A stretch of 64,000 nt of DNA from Saxidomus purpurata. Lineage: Eukaryota > Mollusca > Bivalvia > Venerida > Veneridae. This document shows, one piece after another, positions 1-10,852 of the stretch; within the stretch, counting starts at the first letter, position 1, and the number at the start of each line of letters is the position of its first letter. Where the stretch lies: NCBI GenBank assembly GCA_022818135.1, contig JAFMSR010000008.1, positions 26,237,135 through 26,301,134 of the forward strand, given 5' to 3'. Position numbers and translations under genes: made by a program. Under the pieces are notes generated by a model. The model searched no databases. It had not been told where the DNA came from and worked only from the letters and a program-made list of their open reading frames with translations.

Positions 1-47
1 AACGTGTCATAATGTACTTCAGAAATCCATGTATACATGCTGTAGTT

Positions 48-110
<63 letters not shown>
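48..110. repeat. (ATG)n trinucleotide microsatellite
   Basis: About 21 uninterrupted copies of ATG/GAT. The apparent poly-methionine reading frame across it is only the repeat being translated. Confidence 0.97.
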
Positions 111-1012
111 GTTATACTGTTTAAAATGATGACGCTGCAGATGCAGGGGAAAATGATGAGAATGATGATATTACTTGTTGTTGTGAATGGCCCGTCACGA
201 TGTTATGTGCATTTTATTTACGAGTCATGAATCATGAAATTGTAACTAATGAAGTAGGTAATAGGAAATCACATAAATTCCATTTAAAATGGACAGTAGC
301 GTACATGTTCGTGTATTTGAGGGGAGGGCTCAGTGCCTTCTATTGCAGTTTTCTACCCGGGTATACGGCGTCATATTTGTGCTTGCAAGAAATGTCACTA
401 CATTAAAGACGACTTTATTCGAGCAACTCGACGTGATAATTTGAGAATTATTAAATGAAATGTGAAAAAGAAAATGAAGTGCATAAACTTTAGTGAACAT
501 GGTATGTGTCTAAATATATTGTTGTTGTTTTTGTTACTGCCATTTTGTATAACTATAAAACTAGTTCTAAAGCATGCACTCTTTCTCAATGATACAAAAC
601 ATCTGTGGCATCAATAATCAGTAAAATTGAGCAACTAAGTTTTGTTTTTATTTAGCCCCTTATTCTACAATTTCCGACGCTTTTTCTGCACAGATGTTTA
701 AGGTCCGCTCATGTCAACATTATGTTATATTAAGAAATAGCTCCTGTAAATTTGTTTGCCCGGATTTGGCTTAGCGATTTTCCTGTTAAAATATGCACAC
801 ACTCGTTGTGTCGATTTTCGTAGTCTTCCTGATTTGTATTTGCCCTTTATTGGCGTTATGGCCGATCCCAGCATGCCATAATGCATGCTGTTAAATTTGA
901 ATTTTATATCTGAAACTGGGGAGATTTTATATGGCGATTTCACCCCTCTGTTTGCCAAAGATTTAGATTTTGTATGCCAAAAGCTTCGACAAAATGCTGC
1001 CTAACTTGCAAA
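111..1012. other. Non-coding stretch, nothing recognised
   Basis: AT-rich sequence with only short chance reading frames. No domain, RNA gene or repeat boundary was recognised by eye. Confidence 0.5.
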
Positions 1013-1317
1013 TGGACATGTATGTATGTATTTCAGCGTTATATCTTCGGTACCGGATAATCCATATGGCCAACGTCCCCAGCAGAGTTTAGTTACTTTA
1101 GGTTTCGTGGGATAGTGCAAGATACAGAATGTGTCCCGTTCCAAAGACACCTCCTGATTCTTTAACATGCTCGTGGTACAGCACCGGTACATCGGACCTC
1201 GGCTTTGTGTCTCATCCGAAAGACCATTAGTTATGTTAGTGGAGGAGCGGGGGATCGAACGCGCGATCCCTGTATTACAAGTCCAGCGCTTAATTGACTA
1301 TACCACTGATCCGCTCC
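1013..1317 (-). mobile_element. tRNA-derived SINE with conserved central domain
   Basis: On the minus strand 1317-1244 is a 74-nt tRNA-like head. GGAGCGG pairs perfectly with CCGCTCC at its ends, the anticodon-loop-like segment is CTTGTAA (TGT, threonine-like), and a pol III B-box GTTCGATCC is present. The T-arm does not fold as in a real tRNA, so this is a SINE head rather than a tRNA gene. The body that follows contains TCTTTCGGATGAGAC and CCGAGGTCC, which resemble, from memory, the shared central domain of marine-invertebrate SINEs (MetaSINE type; unverified). The element fades into an ACAT-rich tail near 1015-1030. A promoter-carrying tRNA head, a conserved body and a simple tail are the usual SINE order. 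Confidence 0.72.
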
Positions 1318-1475
1318 TTCATATGGACAATGTCATTGGTACAGTCAAATTATAATTACAATACACTAGAAACTGACATTTTGTAATAATTATCAACATC
1401 TTATCTACAAGAAGCGGTGTTCAATATTATACTTGAGAAATGCAAGAAGTTGACAAAATGACAGGACAAGGGCAC

Positions 1476-1580
1476 TTCTCCAAGTTCAGCTGAATTTTGT
1501 AACTAAAATTTTATTACCGAGTTAGTAATTCCTAACTCGAATTAAAATTTTAGTTAAAAAATTCAGCTGAACTTGGAGAA
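1476..1580. repeat. Small fold-back (hairpin) MITE
   Basis: The left arm starts TTCTCCAAGTTCAGCTGAAT and the right arm is its near-perfect reverse complement ending at 1580. Pairing continues inward through AACTAAAATTTT/AAAATTTTAGTT and CGAGTTAG/CTAACTCG, so nearly all 105 bases fold into one hairpin. No clear target duplication is visible. It looks like a non-autonomous DNA transposon. Confidence 0.8.
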
Positions 1581-2237
1581 TATATATATTTCGCGGAAAA
1601 GTGGCTTGCAAAAATAAAGCAAAAGTATCTAGTTGTGCCGACAAAGTAAACTAATCAATTTATTTCTCGGGTTTGGAAAGAATTATTCGTGTATTCGTAA
1701 ATTTGCAGAAAATTTGCTCCCGCGAAAACAGAGACAATTAGCAAGTTTACGGCATTTCAAATCTTCTTTAAGAGACGTACATCACAAATGTTGCCATATT
1801 TTGCAAAAAAAAGTAAAATGATATCCATAAGACGCGGATGCCCCGTGTCGTTCAAAGATTGTGGAAGGTAGAAATTCACATTTATGTTGTTCATCCGTGA
1901 AAGTATGAAATACATTTGAGTTGCTAAATCTTTAATACTGGATTATACTGAAGTAAAACATTCGGGTAACCATTCAGGTCAAAATGGTCGCAGCCAAATT
2001 CTTTCCGTCAAGTACCATCTACGCATCCGAAATGTATTTATTTGTGAAAATCTGGAGCAAATGGCCCTACTACTGTATTGAAGCAAGGGAAACACATGCA
2101 TGTTTTTGCCATACATTTCAAACCAAAACAGTTTGTATTGTAAAAGATAAACGATTCATAAATCAGGATACTGACGTCTTTATAGTATCCTCTATGTCAA
2201 AGGTAACTTGTTCGAAACGATTAAATGTACATGTATG
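1581..2237. other. Non-coding stretch, nothing recognised
   Basis: The only long frame here (from 1984) runs into the MITE that follows and contains that MITE's inverted-repeat sequence. It is not treated as a gene. Confidence 0.5.
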
Positions 2238-2397
2238 TAGTAAACTCCGTATAAAAGGACCGGCCGGATTTAGCGTAAATCCGGATATATGGAACAATTT
2301 TTTCTGTGCCCGATGGTTTTTACTACAAACGGATATAACGAACTCCGGATATAAGGAACAAATTAAAACTGGCCCAAAGGAGTTTGTTTTATACTGT
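2238..2397. mobile_element. pogo/Tigger-like MITE remnant
   Basis: The left end reads AGTAAACTCCGTATA and the right end AGGAGTTTGTTTTATACTGT, an imperfect inverted pair of the CAGTAAACTCC type. The interior is full of CGGATATAAGGAAC-like segments. The same motif set recurs at 54390-54562, and the ends resemble those of the pogo-like element at 43174-44823. Confidence 0.6.
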
Positions 2398-3483
2398 TTG
2401 TACACCGCAAGGGAGTAAATATTGCTTTAAGGCTTTAAGTCGAACTTTTTAACAGAGGGAATGTGTTCGGCACTCTTTTACTGGCAGTGGGTAAAACAAT
2501 CTGACTGCAAAAACATGTACAGTTGCCTCTGGAATAAGAAATGCCTGGTAAGCAAAAATTGTCAGACATGCACTGTACCTTGTTTTAAGAACGAGCATGA
2601 ATCTTAGAGCGAATATAACTAAATGCTCTTTAAAACATGAAAGACAAGTCCTTCATATTCAAGAGCAACTTAGAAGTATCATTATTAAAGGTATTCCGAA
2701 AGTCGTTATGGAACTGGAAAGCTGTCATAATTCTGCAGCTGCATCGATTCATTCTAATCAAAAGTCTTTAAAGCGATCTTAGAAGTGATTTATGCACGGT
2801 AATAGTGGGTATTTATTCACTATGTCAATGATAATGAATCCATGAAGTACTTTCAGTTGTAAAGTGTACCACAGACGTATAAAGTTTCATTTTATATTTG
2901 AAAACGCTAAGAGTGCACGCCAGGTGTATAGGTAAGTCGACGAGTCTGAACTACTCGAAACCTTCTACGAGTTTTTCCATTCTTCTGTGGAAACTCCCAA
3001 CGTAATTGTTCTGAAGTTGAAAAAATAAAGCAATTGTCATATTCGTTAATTCGTAACTTCTTTGCGAATTTCCCGAATGATTGTTCCGTTTGAAAGATTG
3101 CCATAATAGAGCAACGTCATATCGGTTGAATCATTCAGAAGGAAGAACAACTTCCTTGCAAATTTTCTGTTTGATTGTTCCGTTGGCAAGGTGTCAATTT
3201 TCATATTCGTTGTATTTGAAATGTAGGAAGGGCTGTATTACCATTCTAACATCTCCAAATTTTTACGGATATTTCCGGAGATGGTCGAATGAGTATGAAT
3301 GCACTATTCCATGCTATCGAAATATCTTAAGAAATGCAGTCAAAACTTGGTTTCAGGTTTTGAAAACATGCAGTTTTTATTCAACACTTAAAACTTAAGG
3401 GATACTAAGAACACAGCTCTATATATATAAAGAATTAAAATACACGAGATTGACGTACTTCCGGATAGAAAAAAAAGAGCTAG
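2398..3483. other. Non-coding stretch, nothing recognised
   Basis: Within it, AATTTTCTGTTTGATTGTTCCGTT-like text near 3070 and 3165 is a weak duplication. The frames present match no family that I recognise. Confidence 0.45.
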
Positions 3484-3560
3484 CCGTTGAGGTGTAGTGG
3501 AAAGCACGCTAGATGCGTAACCTAGAAACCCGTGGTTCTAATCCAAGTTGTGGCAGTCGA
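3484..3560 (+). repeat. tRNA-like SINE head
   Basis: An A-box-like GTGTAGTGGAAAGCACGC is followed by B-box GGTTCTAATCC at 3534-3544 with tRNA-like spacing. The arms do not close into a proper cloverleaf, so this is a tRNA-derived SINE head or pseudogene rather than a functional tRNA. Confidence 0.55.
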
Positions 3561-4321
3561 TTCTATGTAGTTTTACTCGAGCGGTCCGTGATATGTGAAA
3601 GATACATGTATACTTGATTAACAAGAAATTATAGGCAGTGCATGACGATTTCCAGTTGAATGTCTCGAGTCAACTTATCAGTTTCGTCCATCCATAAGAC
3701 CTGTACAGATGAGACTCAGACCCGAGTAAGAAGGGTAAGCTGTTTGGCGGGTTACTATTGAATATATTGCAAGTTATATTCCCGACGATTAAAAATAACC
3801 AGTCACAGATTATATGAAGCTCAATTTGCCCAGTCCGCCATTCCAATCAACTCAGTAGGTTGAATTCAGCTACTTAATACTGAAAGTATAATTTGTTTAA
3901 AACCCGAGTCAAAACCCTTAGAGTTTTATTGGAATTCTTGTTAATACAGTTCACACACATGTATTAAACTAATTCGAACAGTGTTGTCTTTTTGTCGTAA
4001 ACTTTGCAAGTTTGAAAATGTTGACGCCTTGTATGATATCAAGACGATGTGCAGTCAAAGTTTGTCACCTCTCAACCCGTGAGCTTTAAGATTTCTTCAA
4101 AATGGAGATTCGCCTATCAAAACAAAGTAAGAACGCCTTAGACCACTCCACCAACCGCAACCGAAACGGAAGCGCGTAAATCAAAAGTTGTGCCAAATAA
4201 CCGGTATTTATCTAACGCCGGGGCAGAGTTTATACATAAAACACGTCAACATTGACTTAGAAGCCACGAGACCCAATACATTACAATATTTGCGTTGCTG
4301 TTGTGAAATTGTTTCCAATGC
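3561..4321. other. Non-coding stretch, nothing recognised
   Basis: The first part could be the body of the SINE whose head ends at 3560. No boundary or domain could be recognised. Confidence 0.4.
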
Positions 4322-4392
4322 AGAAGCCAGGATTCGAACCGTACCTGTAGCCGTCATCGCCTAGCAATGAATTGCCCTTCCTTAGATCAAGG
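4322..4392 (-). repeat. tRNA-like B-box fragment
   Basis: The minus strand carries a canonical pol III B-box, GGTTCGAATCC (4340-4330), about 45 bases downstream of a weak A-box-like segment. It is probably a decayed SINE head. No cloverleaf can be drawn. Confidence 0.45.
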
Positions 4393-4461
4393 TACGTCAT
4401 TTTTTCCTTGTGACCAGTGCAGAGCCTACAAACACGTTCACTCTGGTCATGATTTGCGCTA

Positions 4462-4676
4462 GGCGTAAAAAAAAAATATGTTTGTTTCAGGTTTCCCGAC
4501 CTACCCTATTTTTTTGCCCCGACCCTAAACCATTTTTTGCGTGTTATTATTTTTAAGCATAAATTCATTAAAATCTCTATTGAATTTGATTTGTTTGAGA
4601 ATAAAAAAAAATTCCCTACCTATCTATCCTATTTTTTGGGGCATGAAACCTGAAACAAACATATTTTTTTATGCCC
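4462..4676. mobile_element. 215 bp MITE with about 30 bp terminal inverted repeats
   Basis: The left end GGCGTAAAA...TATGTTTGTTTCAGGTTT is mirrored by AAACCTGAAACAAACATATT...ATGCCC on the right. The inner part CCCTATTTTTTTGCCCC is also mirrored, with divergence. Possible 3 bp flanks are CTA on the left and TTA on the right, which would suit a Harbinger-type target but do not match exactly. It has no coding capacity. Confidence 0.75.
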
Positions 4677-6120
4677 TTAGTATGCAGCTGAAAATGACTA
4701 AGTATATGCAACTCGTACTGTTTTATTGTTCTTTGTTAATAAAAGTTAGCTCCCTTACTCTACATTTTAGGTTAAATTGTAAAAACGCCGACTTAAGATC
4801 TTTTATTTGTAACGGTGCCAAAAGTCAAAATAATCATTTATTTATGTCAAATATGATTGTTTATGTATATACATGTATCAACACGGACCTATAAACACAT
4901 GCGATTATATCATTTTCAGATCGTAAATCCTGCATTTTTACAGTCCGTGAAATTAAGCCGTTCACACAAGAGTTACTAAGATAATTTTAGGTGGACTTAC
5001 CTGCTAATCTGAAAGTTTTGACAATTCCCCGAGGATGAAACATTTGCTAAAGAAAGTGTGCAGTTGTATTCAGTTCTACGACACGTATCAGTCTCAAATT
5101 AAGAGAACACTTCGGTGGAGTGTATCGAATAGCGATTGTGAAAATAAGCACGATTTGGATTATGTACATGTCAATGGAAAACGCCCCTTTTACCTTTCCA
5201 ATTTTGTTGAACGTCTATGAAAATCAGCGAATCAACGTATTACATGCTAGGAGTGACGTTTCTTACGTCAACAGAACGCACTAAAGTAGTATTATTTGCG
5301 AGCTTCAATGATTACAACAAACGGGCGGCGCAAATTGCCGCTCGTTGCGTTAACGTGCCTGCAGCAAACCTACACGGAATTATAAAAAAGTTCACCGCTT
5401 TGCAACGTCTTAAAACAAGCTGTATTATTTGAGCTCGAAGATCGTGTATGGATAGTTCTGGTGCCGCGTGGTAGTGCACACGGTGTCATTTTTGGAGCTG
5501 ACATGGACGAAGAGCTCGAGTATGACTCCCACGCGAGCCACAGCCCGAATCATTGTGATGGTCGAGTTTGGTTAATTTTCTTCGGGGAAGGAGGGGCATG
5601 GGGTGAAAATTAACCCATATTCAAGTATTTCGGTTACATACAGGCAGAAAGTTTACCCAACCACGGTTCCAGTGTGGTTCCCCCGAGACGGAGCTGTACT
5701 ACACTAATATTTCCATAAGAGACCGACATCCTTCTCACAGCGTCAGGTTGGTATCGAACAAATAACTCTCAGTCTGGCAGAAGTTTCGTAATTTATGAAG
5801 ACCAACAGAGACCTGAAAGCATCGACTAAGCCAGGTCGTCAGCCGCAAGATGACCTGCAATGGACACGGCACCATTTACGAGTGGGCTAAGATTTTATTC
5901 TCAGACAAGTAAATATTTAACCGGATTCACCTAATTGATAGTCTGGTTCGAAATTCTGGGTGATTTTCAAACTGCTGTCACCAGGAGAGATTCGGGCGTG
6001 GCAGGGAGAAATAAGTTTAACATAAAGACAACTGCTTCTATAAAAAAAATTATGTGGCCTCTTGTAGACAGAAAAAAACACATTCTGCACTCAGACTAGC
6101 TGCAATGGAAACAAGAGTTT
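4677..6120. other. Non-coding stretch; one weak reading frame
   Basis: A plus-strand frame at 5217-5429 contains TERTKVVLFASFNDYNKRAA and, a little later, LHGIIKKF. This vaguely recalls helix-turn-helix domains of transposon-derived proteins, but no diagnostic residues are visible. Local GC is a little higher (5220-5600). I do not call a gene. Confidence 0.35.
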
Positions 6121-6121
6121 G

Positions 6122-6188
6122 GTATGCTGTGTCTCCCCCTCCCTCTCCCCCATCTGTCTCTGTCTTCTCCATCTCTCCCTCTCTCTAA
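6122..6188. repeat. CT-rich simple repeat
   Basis: A polypyrimidine run of CCCTC, TCTC and CCAT units. Confidence 0.9.
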
Positions 6189-6894
6189 TGTTTCCAAAAG
6201 CAGGGTATACAATTATGTTCATCATTTGCAGGGCATTAAAATAATTCTCACAAAATACAACGAAATTCATGTATTCATTTTATTAAATCAAGATTAACAT
6301 TTGATTTCATGAAGGTTAATGTTTTTACATACACGCAGCCACTAGCATTTGTTAACAATTTCGCATGATATCCAATCATAGAATATTCGATTTGTCACCA
6401 ATGAACGACTTACACAATCCCTTAAAATAGTTTGCATTGAGTAAAGAATCAAGTTGCAATTTCACAAGAATGCATTTTCTTAAGTAAAATACAATTAATT
6501 CAAATGTATACCTAATGATCAAAGGGACATAACTCCAGAAGAACTTGTCTAATTACAAATCTATACATGTATCTATGTTCTGTATTAATTTGGTAATAAG
6601 CCAAAACCACGTGATATTTTTAAGCAGCAAATTTTAAATTAATAAGCAAAAAGTGGTACAGTGTAATCTACATTACGGTCACCTCCATATAATGTTATCA
6701 CTATGAATGAAAAGACTGATGTAAAATATTTGTATAAAGTCATAAAAATAGATGGCCCGACTAAGCAGAACAATTTTCTCATCTTGAAAAAGCACTGGCT
6801 TTACCATAATCAAACAGTTCCAATATTTCATAACTTTGTTTTTGTTTAGTGCTGTAACCATGTACATTTAAGGACTTTAGTATTCTATAGTATT
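6189..6894. other. AT-rich non-coding stretch
   Basis: Nothing recognised. Confidence 0.5.
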
Positions 6895-7160
6895 GCTTAG
6901 AACTGCAGTGAAACCATTTCTCTTTGTGCACTGGACCAGAACCATTTCCTTTTTAAAAGGGGGCAATGCAAGGATGCTATAGAGCAAGTTTGCTGATATT
7001 CCATCCAGTGGTTCATGAGAAGTTGTTAGGTTATTCTATTCTTAGTAATAGAGGCCCCTATGTGCACTTGACCAGAACCATTTCTTTTGAAAGAGGTCAA
7101 TGCAAGGATGCTTCATGGCATGTTTGGTAAAAATCCAGCATGTAGTTTCTTCAATGGAAA
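6895..7160. repeat. Direct repeat, two diverged units about 136 bp apart
   Basis: GTGCACTGGACCAGAACC at 6926 and GTGCACTTGACCAGAACC at 7062 begin matching blocks that continue to CAATGCAAGGATGC. This is probably the relic of a tandem-core element like those listed below. Confidence 0.7.
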
Positions 7161-7665
7161 ATGGATGCCGGACCACCCACCCTTCTAGTAAGACGAGCTA
7201 ACAATGCATATCATTTTTTTGATATACATGTATGTACAATATGATTATGTTTGACAAGCTGATCATTTTGTTCTAGACAAATATAAAACTCTGATAAAAC
7301 AGATTTTCCAGAAAAAGCCTAAGTGATCTTTGTAGATTTTATTCATTTCTGCTTTTATAATAGATAAATAGTTGGCTTTTCTTTTTGTTGGTCTATATTT
7401 GCAGGGCAGTTTATGTCAGGAAATGGTCTTGAATACAGGTTTGACAGAACTTAAGTTTCCTTCAGCTGTAGAAAATCAAACTTAAATAAAGTTTTGTGTA
7501 AAACATACTTTAACCAATCTCTAGTCTCTTGGTGCCTTTTCAAAACAGAACAGCCATCATGGCCCTGTATTGCTCACCTGAGTAACACTGCTCTCAGGTC
7601 AGGTGACATAAATCATACGGTACATGTAGATGGAGCATATTTTCATGATGACTAAATGCAAAATG
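7161..7665. other. Non-coding stretch with a short repeat end
   Basis: At about 7550-7610 CATCATGGCCCTGTATTGCTCACCTGAG matches the 5' end of the GCTCACC repeat family. The rest shows nothing recognisable. Confidence 0.5.
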
Positions 7666-7853
7666 TGGTGGTGTTGAGGTTAAGGTGTCTATTGCTCATC
7701 CCGGAGGTTGCAGGTTTGAGCCCCACTAGGGTCATGACCGTATCTCCTAATATGACACCAGTACTGGTTTTTTCAGGACTTGAGAGTGACTCCATAATCT
7801 ATAAGCTTTCTTAACAATCGATCTAAAATAAATTAGTATAAACTAAACTAAAA
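7666..7853 (+). mobile_element. tRNA-derived SINE
   Basis: A tRNA-like head has A-box-like GGTTAAGGTGTC and B-box GGTTTGAGCCC (7713-7723). The body includes ACTGGTTTTTTCAGGACTTG and AAGCTTTC, and the tail TAAAATAAATTAGTATAAAC is AT-rich. The order and tail suit a SINE. Confidence 0.7.
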
Positions 7854-8139
7854 TGTGGCCTATTTCGTGTTCCCAAGGATTTCCCATCGTTTGCCACAGT
7901 GACCTAGTTTCTAGACCCAGGTGACCAGATTCTAACTCATTCAAGAAACATCAAGACAAATAATCTGATCAATTTTCATAAAGACTGTACTGTATGCAAA
8001 ACATGCCCTCTATCCCGTTCACCAGTTTCTTTGTTTTTAAAATGATTAAAAAACTGATTAATAAATTAGACGAAATAATGTAATATGTCTTCAAAACCAA
8101 AAGTTTGAAAAACATGGATAAAATTTTTTTTTCACTGAT
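7854..8139. other. Non-coding stretch with repeat traces
   Basis: The phrases GTGACCTAGTTTCTAGACCC and CTAACTCATTCAAGAAACATC resemble the tandem-core consensus of the element at 8921-10205. It is too short and diverged to delimit. Confidence 0.4.
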
Positions 8140-8202
8140 GTTGGCAGGACTCAACCTCAGGAGGTGAAGATTAGTTGTTTACTACCAACTGAGCTACATG
8201 TA
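8140..8202 (-). repeat. tRNA-like SINE head, minus strand
   Basis: On the minus strand GTAGCTCAGTTGGTAGTAAAC (A-box) is followed about 30 nt later by GAGGTTGAGTCCTGCC (B-box). It is truncated and cannot form a full cloverleaf. Confidence 0.5.
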
Positions 8203-8920
8203 TCTACCAGAACCATATCATTCATCTGTCTGAATGACACATGTATTTATAAATTATTTAATATAACGTACCATGTGTCTATTTGTAAAATCAGAACAAA
8301 TGATAAATATTGACAATAAACTGCGAAATTATGCTAATAGAGGTTTAGGAAGATCATGTTTATTTGTCCATGAACAAAAATACAACAGGCTTGTGGACAA
8401 ATGAAATACTGGATGTCAAATTTTCAAGCAAAACTACTTACAAACACAAAACATGTACCCAAACATACAAAATACTGTACATGAAATATGATAATTAAAC
8501 TTTTAAAACACAATTAAAACACAAGAAAAATGCTGTACATGAACACAGAAAATACCGAACACCAGACGTGAAATTTTAGAAATATCAATATTAAATGTGC
8601 CCCTGTATCTTATCCTTGCATGATTAACATTCAGCCAGGAGTTTGGATGTGTAGTAAATAAATCAAGAGTGCATAGCATGTACGATTTTAAGTCAAACAA
8701 CTACCAGAATGTCAATCAATGATAAAATACAGGGAGGCATTTATTATTTTGATACACAATATTGTCTTTACCACACAAGTTACCCATCAAAAACGTGACT
8801 GCACTGTTAGCACCATTTAACAGTTAATAGAGGGCCTACCGGTATTTCTTTCTTTGTACATATAATGAAATAGTGACGGTCGAGTTAGAATTCTGTTTTT
8901 TAAGAAAGACAGACAAACAA
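8203..8920. other. AT-rich non-coding stretch
   Basis: Nothing recognised. Confidence 0.5.
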
Positions 8921-10205
8921 GAGGGCCATGATGGCCCTTTATCGCTCACCCGAGGACATTTGGACTGAAAATGTTAACTCTAAGAGTGTAAACAAGGCTT
9001 TTCCATATTTGAGCTGTGTGACCTAGTTTTTGACCCAAGATGACCCATATTCGAACTTGAGCTAGAAATCATCGAAACAACCTTTCTGACAAATTTCCAG
9101 GATATTTGGGCTGAAAATGTTACCTCTAGAGTATTAACAAGGCTTTTCCATATTTGGGCTCTGTCACCTAGTCTTTGACCCCAGATGACCCATATTCGAA
9201 CTCGAGCTAGAAATCATCGAAACAACCTTTCTGACAAATTTCCAGGATATTTGGGCTGAAAATGTTACCTCTAGAGTGTTAACAAGGTTTTTCCACATTT
9301 GGGCTCTGTGACCTAGTTTTTGACCCAAGATGACCCATATTCGAACTTGAGCTAGAAATCATCAAAACAACCTTTCCGACACATTTCCAGGATATTTGGG
9401 CTGAAAATGTTACCTCTAGAGTGTTAACAAGGCTTTTCCATATTTGGGCGTGGACCTAGTTTTGACCCCAGATGACCCATATTCGAACTTGAGCTAGAAA
9501 TCATCGAAACAACCTTTCTGACAATTTTCAAGGATATCTGGGCTGAAAAGTAACATCTATAGTGTTAACAAGGTTTTTCCATATTTGGGCGTGGACCTAG
9601 TTTTTGACCCCAGATGACCCATATTCGAACTTGGGCTGAAATCTTCCGACATATTTCCAGGATATTTGGGCTGAAAAGTTACCTCTAGAGTGTTAACAAG
9701 GTTTTTCCATATTCAGGCTGTGTGACCTAGTTTTTGACCCCAGATGACCCAAATTGAAACTTGAGCTAGAAATCATCTTAACAACCTTTCTGACAAATTT
9801 CCAGGATATTTGAGCTGAAACTGTTACCTCTAGGGTGTTAACAAGGTTTTTCCATATTTGGGCTGTGACCTAGTTTTTGACCCCAGGTGACCCATATTAA
9901 AACTCGAGCTAGAAATCAACCAAACAGCCTTTCTGACAAATTGCCAGGATATTTGGACTGAAACAGTAGCCCCTACAGCCTTAACAAGATTTTTCTATTT
10001 TTGGGTCATGGGACCTAGTTTTTCATCCGAGATGACCCATATTCAAACTCGTCCGAGTAATTACTGGGACAAACATCCTGACCAAGTTTCGTGACAATTG
10101 AGGCAAAAATGTGACCACTAGAGTGTTAACGAACTAAGTGTGGACGGACGACGGACATTCATCGATCCTAATAGCTCACCCTGAGCCAGCTCAGGTGAGC
10201 TAAAA
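8921..10205 (+). mobile_element. Pearl/Helentron-like element, eight 145 bp core repeats
   Basis: The 5' end has the palindrome AGGGCCATGATGGCCCT (8922-8938) followed by TATCGCTCACC-like sequence. About eight head-to-tail units follow, each with GGATATTTGGGCTGAAAATG, GTGTTAACAAGG, GACCTAGTTTTTGACCC and GATGACCCATATTCGAAC. Landmarks fall at about 9101, 9246, 9391, 9533, 9661, 9804 and 9948. After them come a degenerate GGAC/GACG microsatellite (10141-10155) and the terminal hairpin AGCTCACC...GGTGAGCT, then AAAAA. This order matches bivalve pearl elements, thought to be non-autonomous Helitron relatives. No protein is encoded. It lies just downstream of the NTMT1-A stop codon. Confidence 0.82.
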
Positions 10206-10333
10206 AGATAAATTTATAAATCCATCTTAATGCTATAAGCACCAACTCTACCTAGTACACATTAATGGCATTACTGAAGGACAAACTTTTATCACAAATT
10301 TTTATCATACATTGTACTATGAATAAGCATCAT

Positions 10334-10852
10334 TCATTTCACAGCAAACATAACCATTGCATACAATCCCTTTGGCCAGTTTTTCTGTTTCTGTTGTTTA
10401 ACTATGGTAAGCCCCGCTTTACCTATAATACTGACATAGTCTTCCCTTGAACGTACAAAACTGCTATCATTGGTGTCAAACTCTGTTTCTTCAGAGATAC
10501 TCACATTTTCCTTTATTGCTATAACACCATTAGGGGCCAGCCCTTTTTGACAGCGCTGCAGAAACTCAATCAGATGTTCCTCTGTAAGATGGCACAGAAC
10601 CCACTGACACCATATCAAATCATAACAACATGGTTCTGGAGTAAAATCTTGAAGACCTGAACAAATGAACTTTCCCACTCTTCCGACCGATGCTCCGACG
10701 AAAGTTTTAGCTGTATCGAGAAATTTCTGCTCCAGCTCAACCATGTCAACACTTTTAAACATGGGCAGAAGAAGCCTTTTGGTGATTCTACCAATGCCTG
10801 CACCACAATCTAAAGCTTTCTCTGTCTTTGTCTGACCTCTACTTTTGCCAAC
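10334..10852 (-). CDS. NTMT1: NTMT1 copy A, coding exon 2 (SAM-dependent methyltransferase core)
   Basis: This exon holds the catalytic core of an alpha-N-terminal protein methyltransferase. These enzymes use S-adenosylmethionine to methylate the exposed N-terminal amine of proteins starting X-Pro-Lys, such as RCC1 and CENP proteins. The splice acceptor is TTTCAG before 10852, and the exon joins in phase 0 to 19547, giving a 231-aa product (human NTMT1 is about 223). Visible motifs: ALDCGAGIGRITKRLLLP (SAM motif I, GAGIGR at residues 76-81), VDMVE (94-98), GLQDFTPE, QWVLCHLT (142-149, with the conserved His at 147), IKENVS and NDSSF. The stop codon follows MFAVK. The family usually reads QWV-x-GHLT; here the Gly is Cys146. 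No AATAAA was seen within about 130 bases downstream, so the polyadenylation site is unclear. Confidence 0.93.
   Translation of the reverse strand, partial: VGKSRGQTKTEKALDCGAGIGRITKRLLLPMFKSVDMVELEQKFLDTAKTFVGASVGRVGKFICSGLQDFTPEPCCYDLIWCQWVLCHLTEEHLIEFLQRCQKGLAPNGVIAIKENVSISEETEFDTNDSSFVRSREDYVSIIGKAGLTIVKQQKQKNWPKGLYAMVMFAVK

Noticed and set aside
12..230. 72-codon frame with a methionine run
   Set aside because: It is the (ATG)n microsatellite in translation.
1244..1317. Functional tRNA-Thr (TGT)
   Set aside because: The acceptor ends pair, but the T-arm and anticodon stem do not fold correctly, and a SINE body follows.
1984..2418. 144-codon plus-strand frame
   Set aside because: Its second half is MITE inverted-repeat sequence, and no domain or conserved pattern is present.
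8921..10205. CRISPR-like array
   Set aside because: Units are about 145 bp with no short-repeat/unique-spacer pattern, and the genome is eukaryotic.
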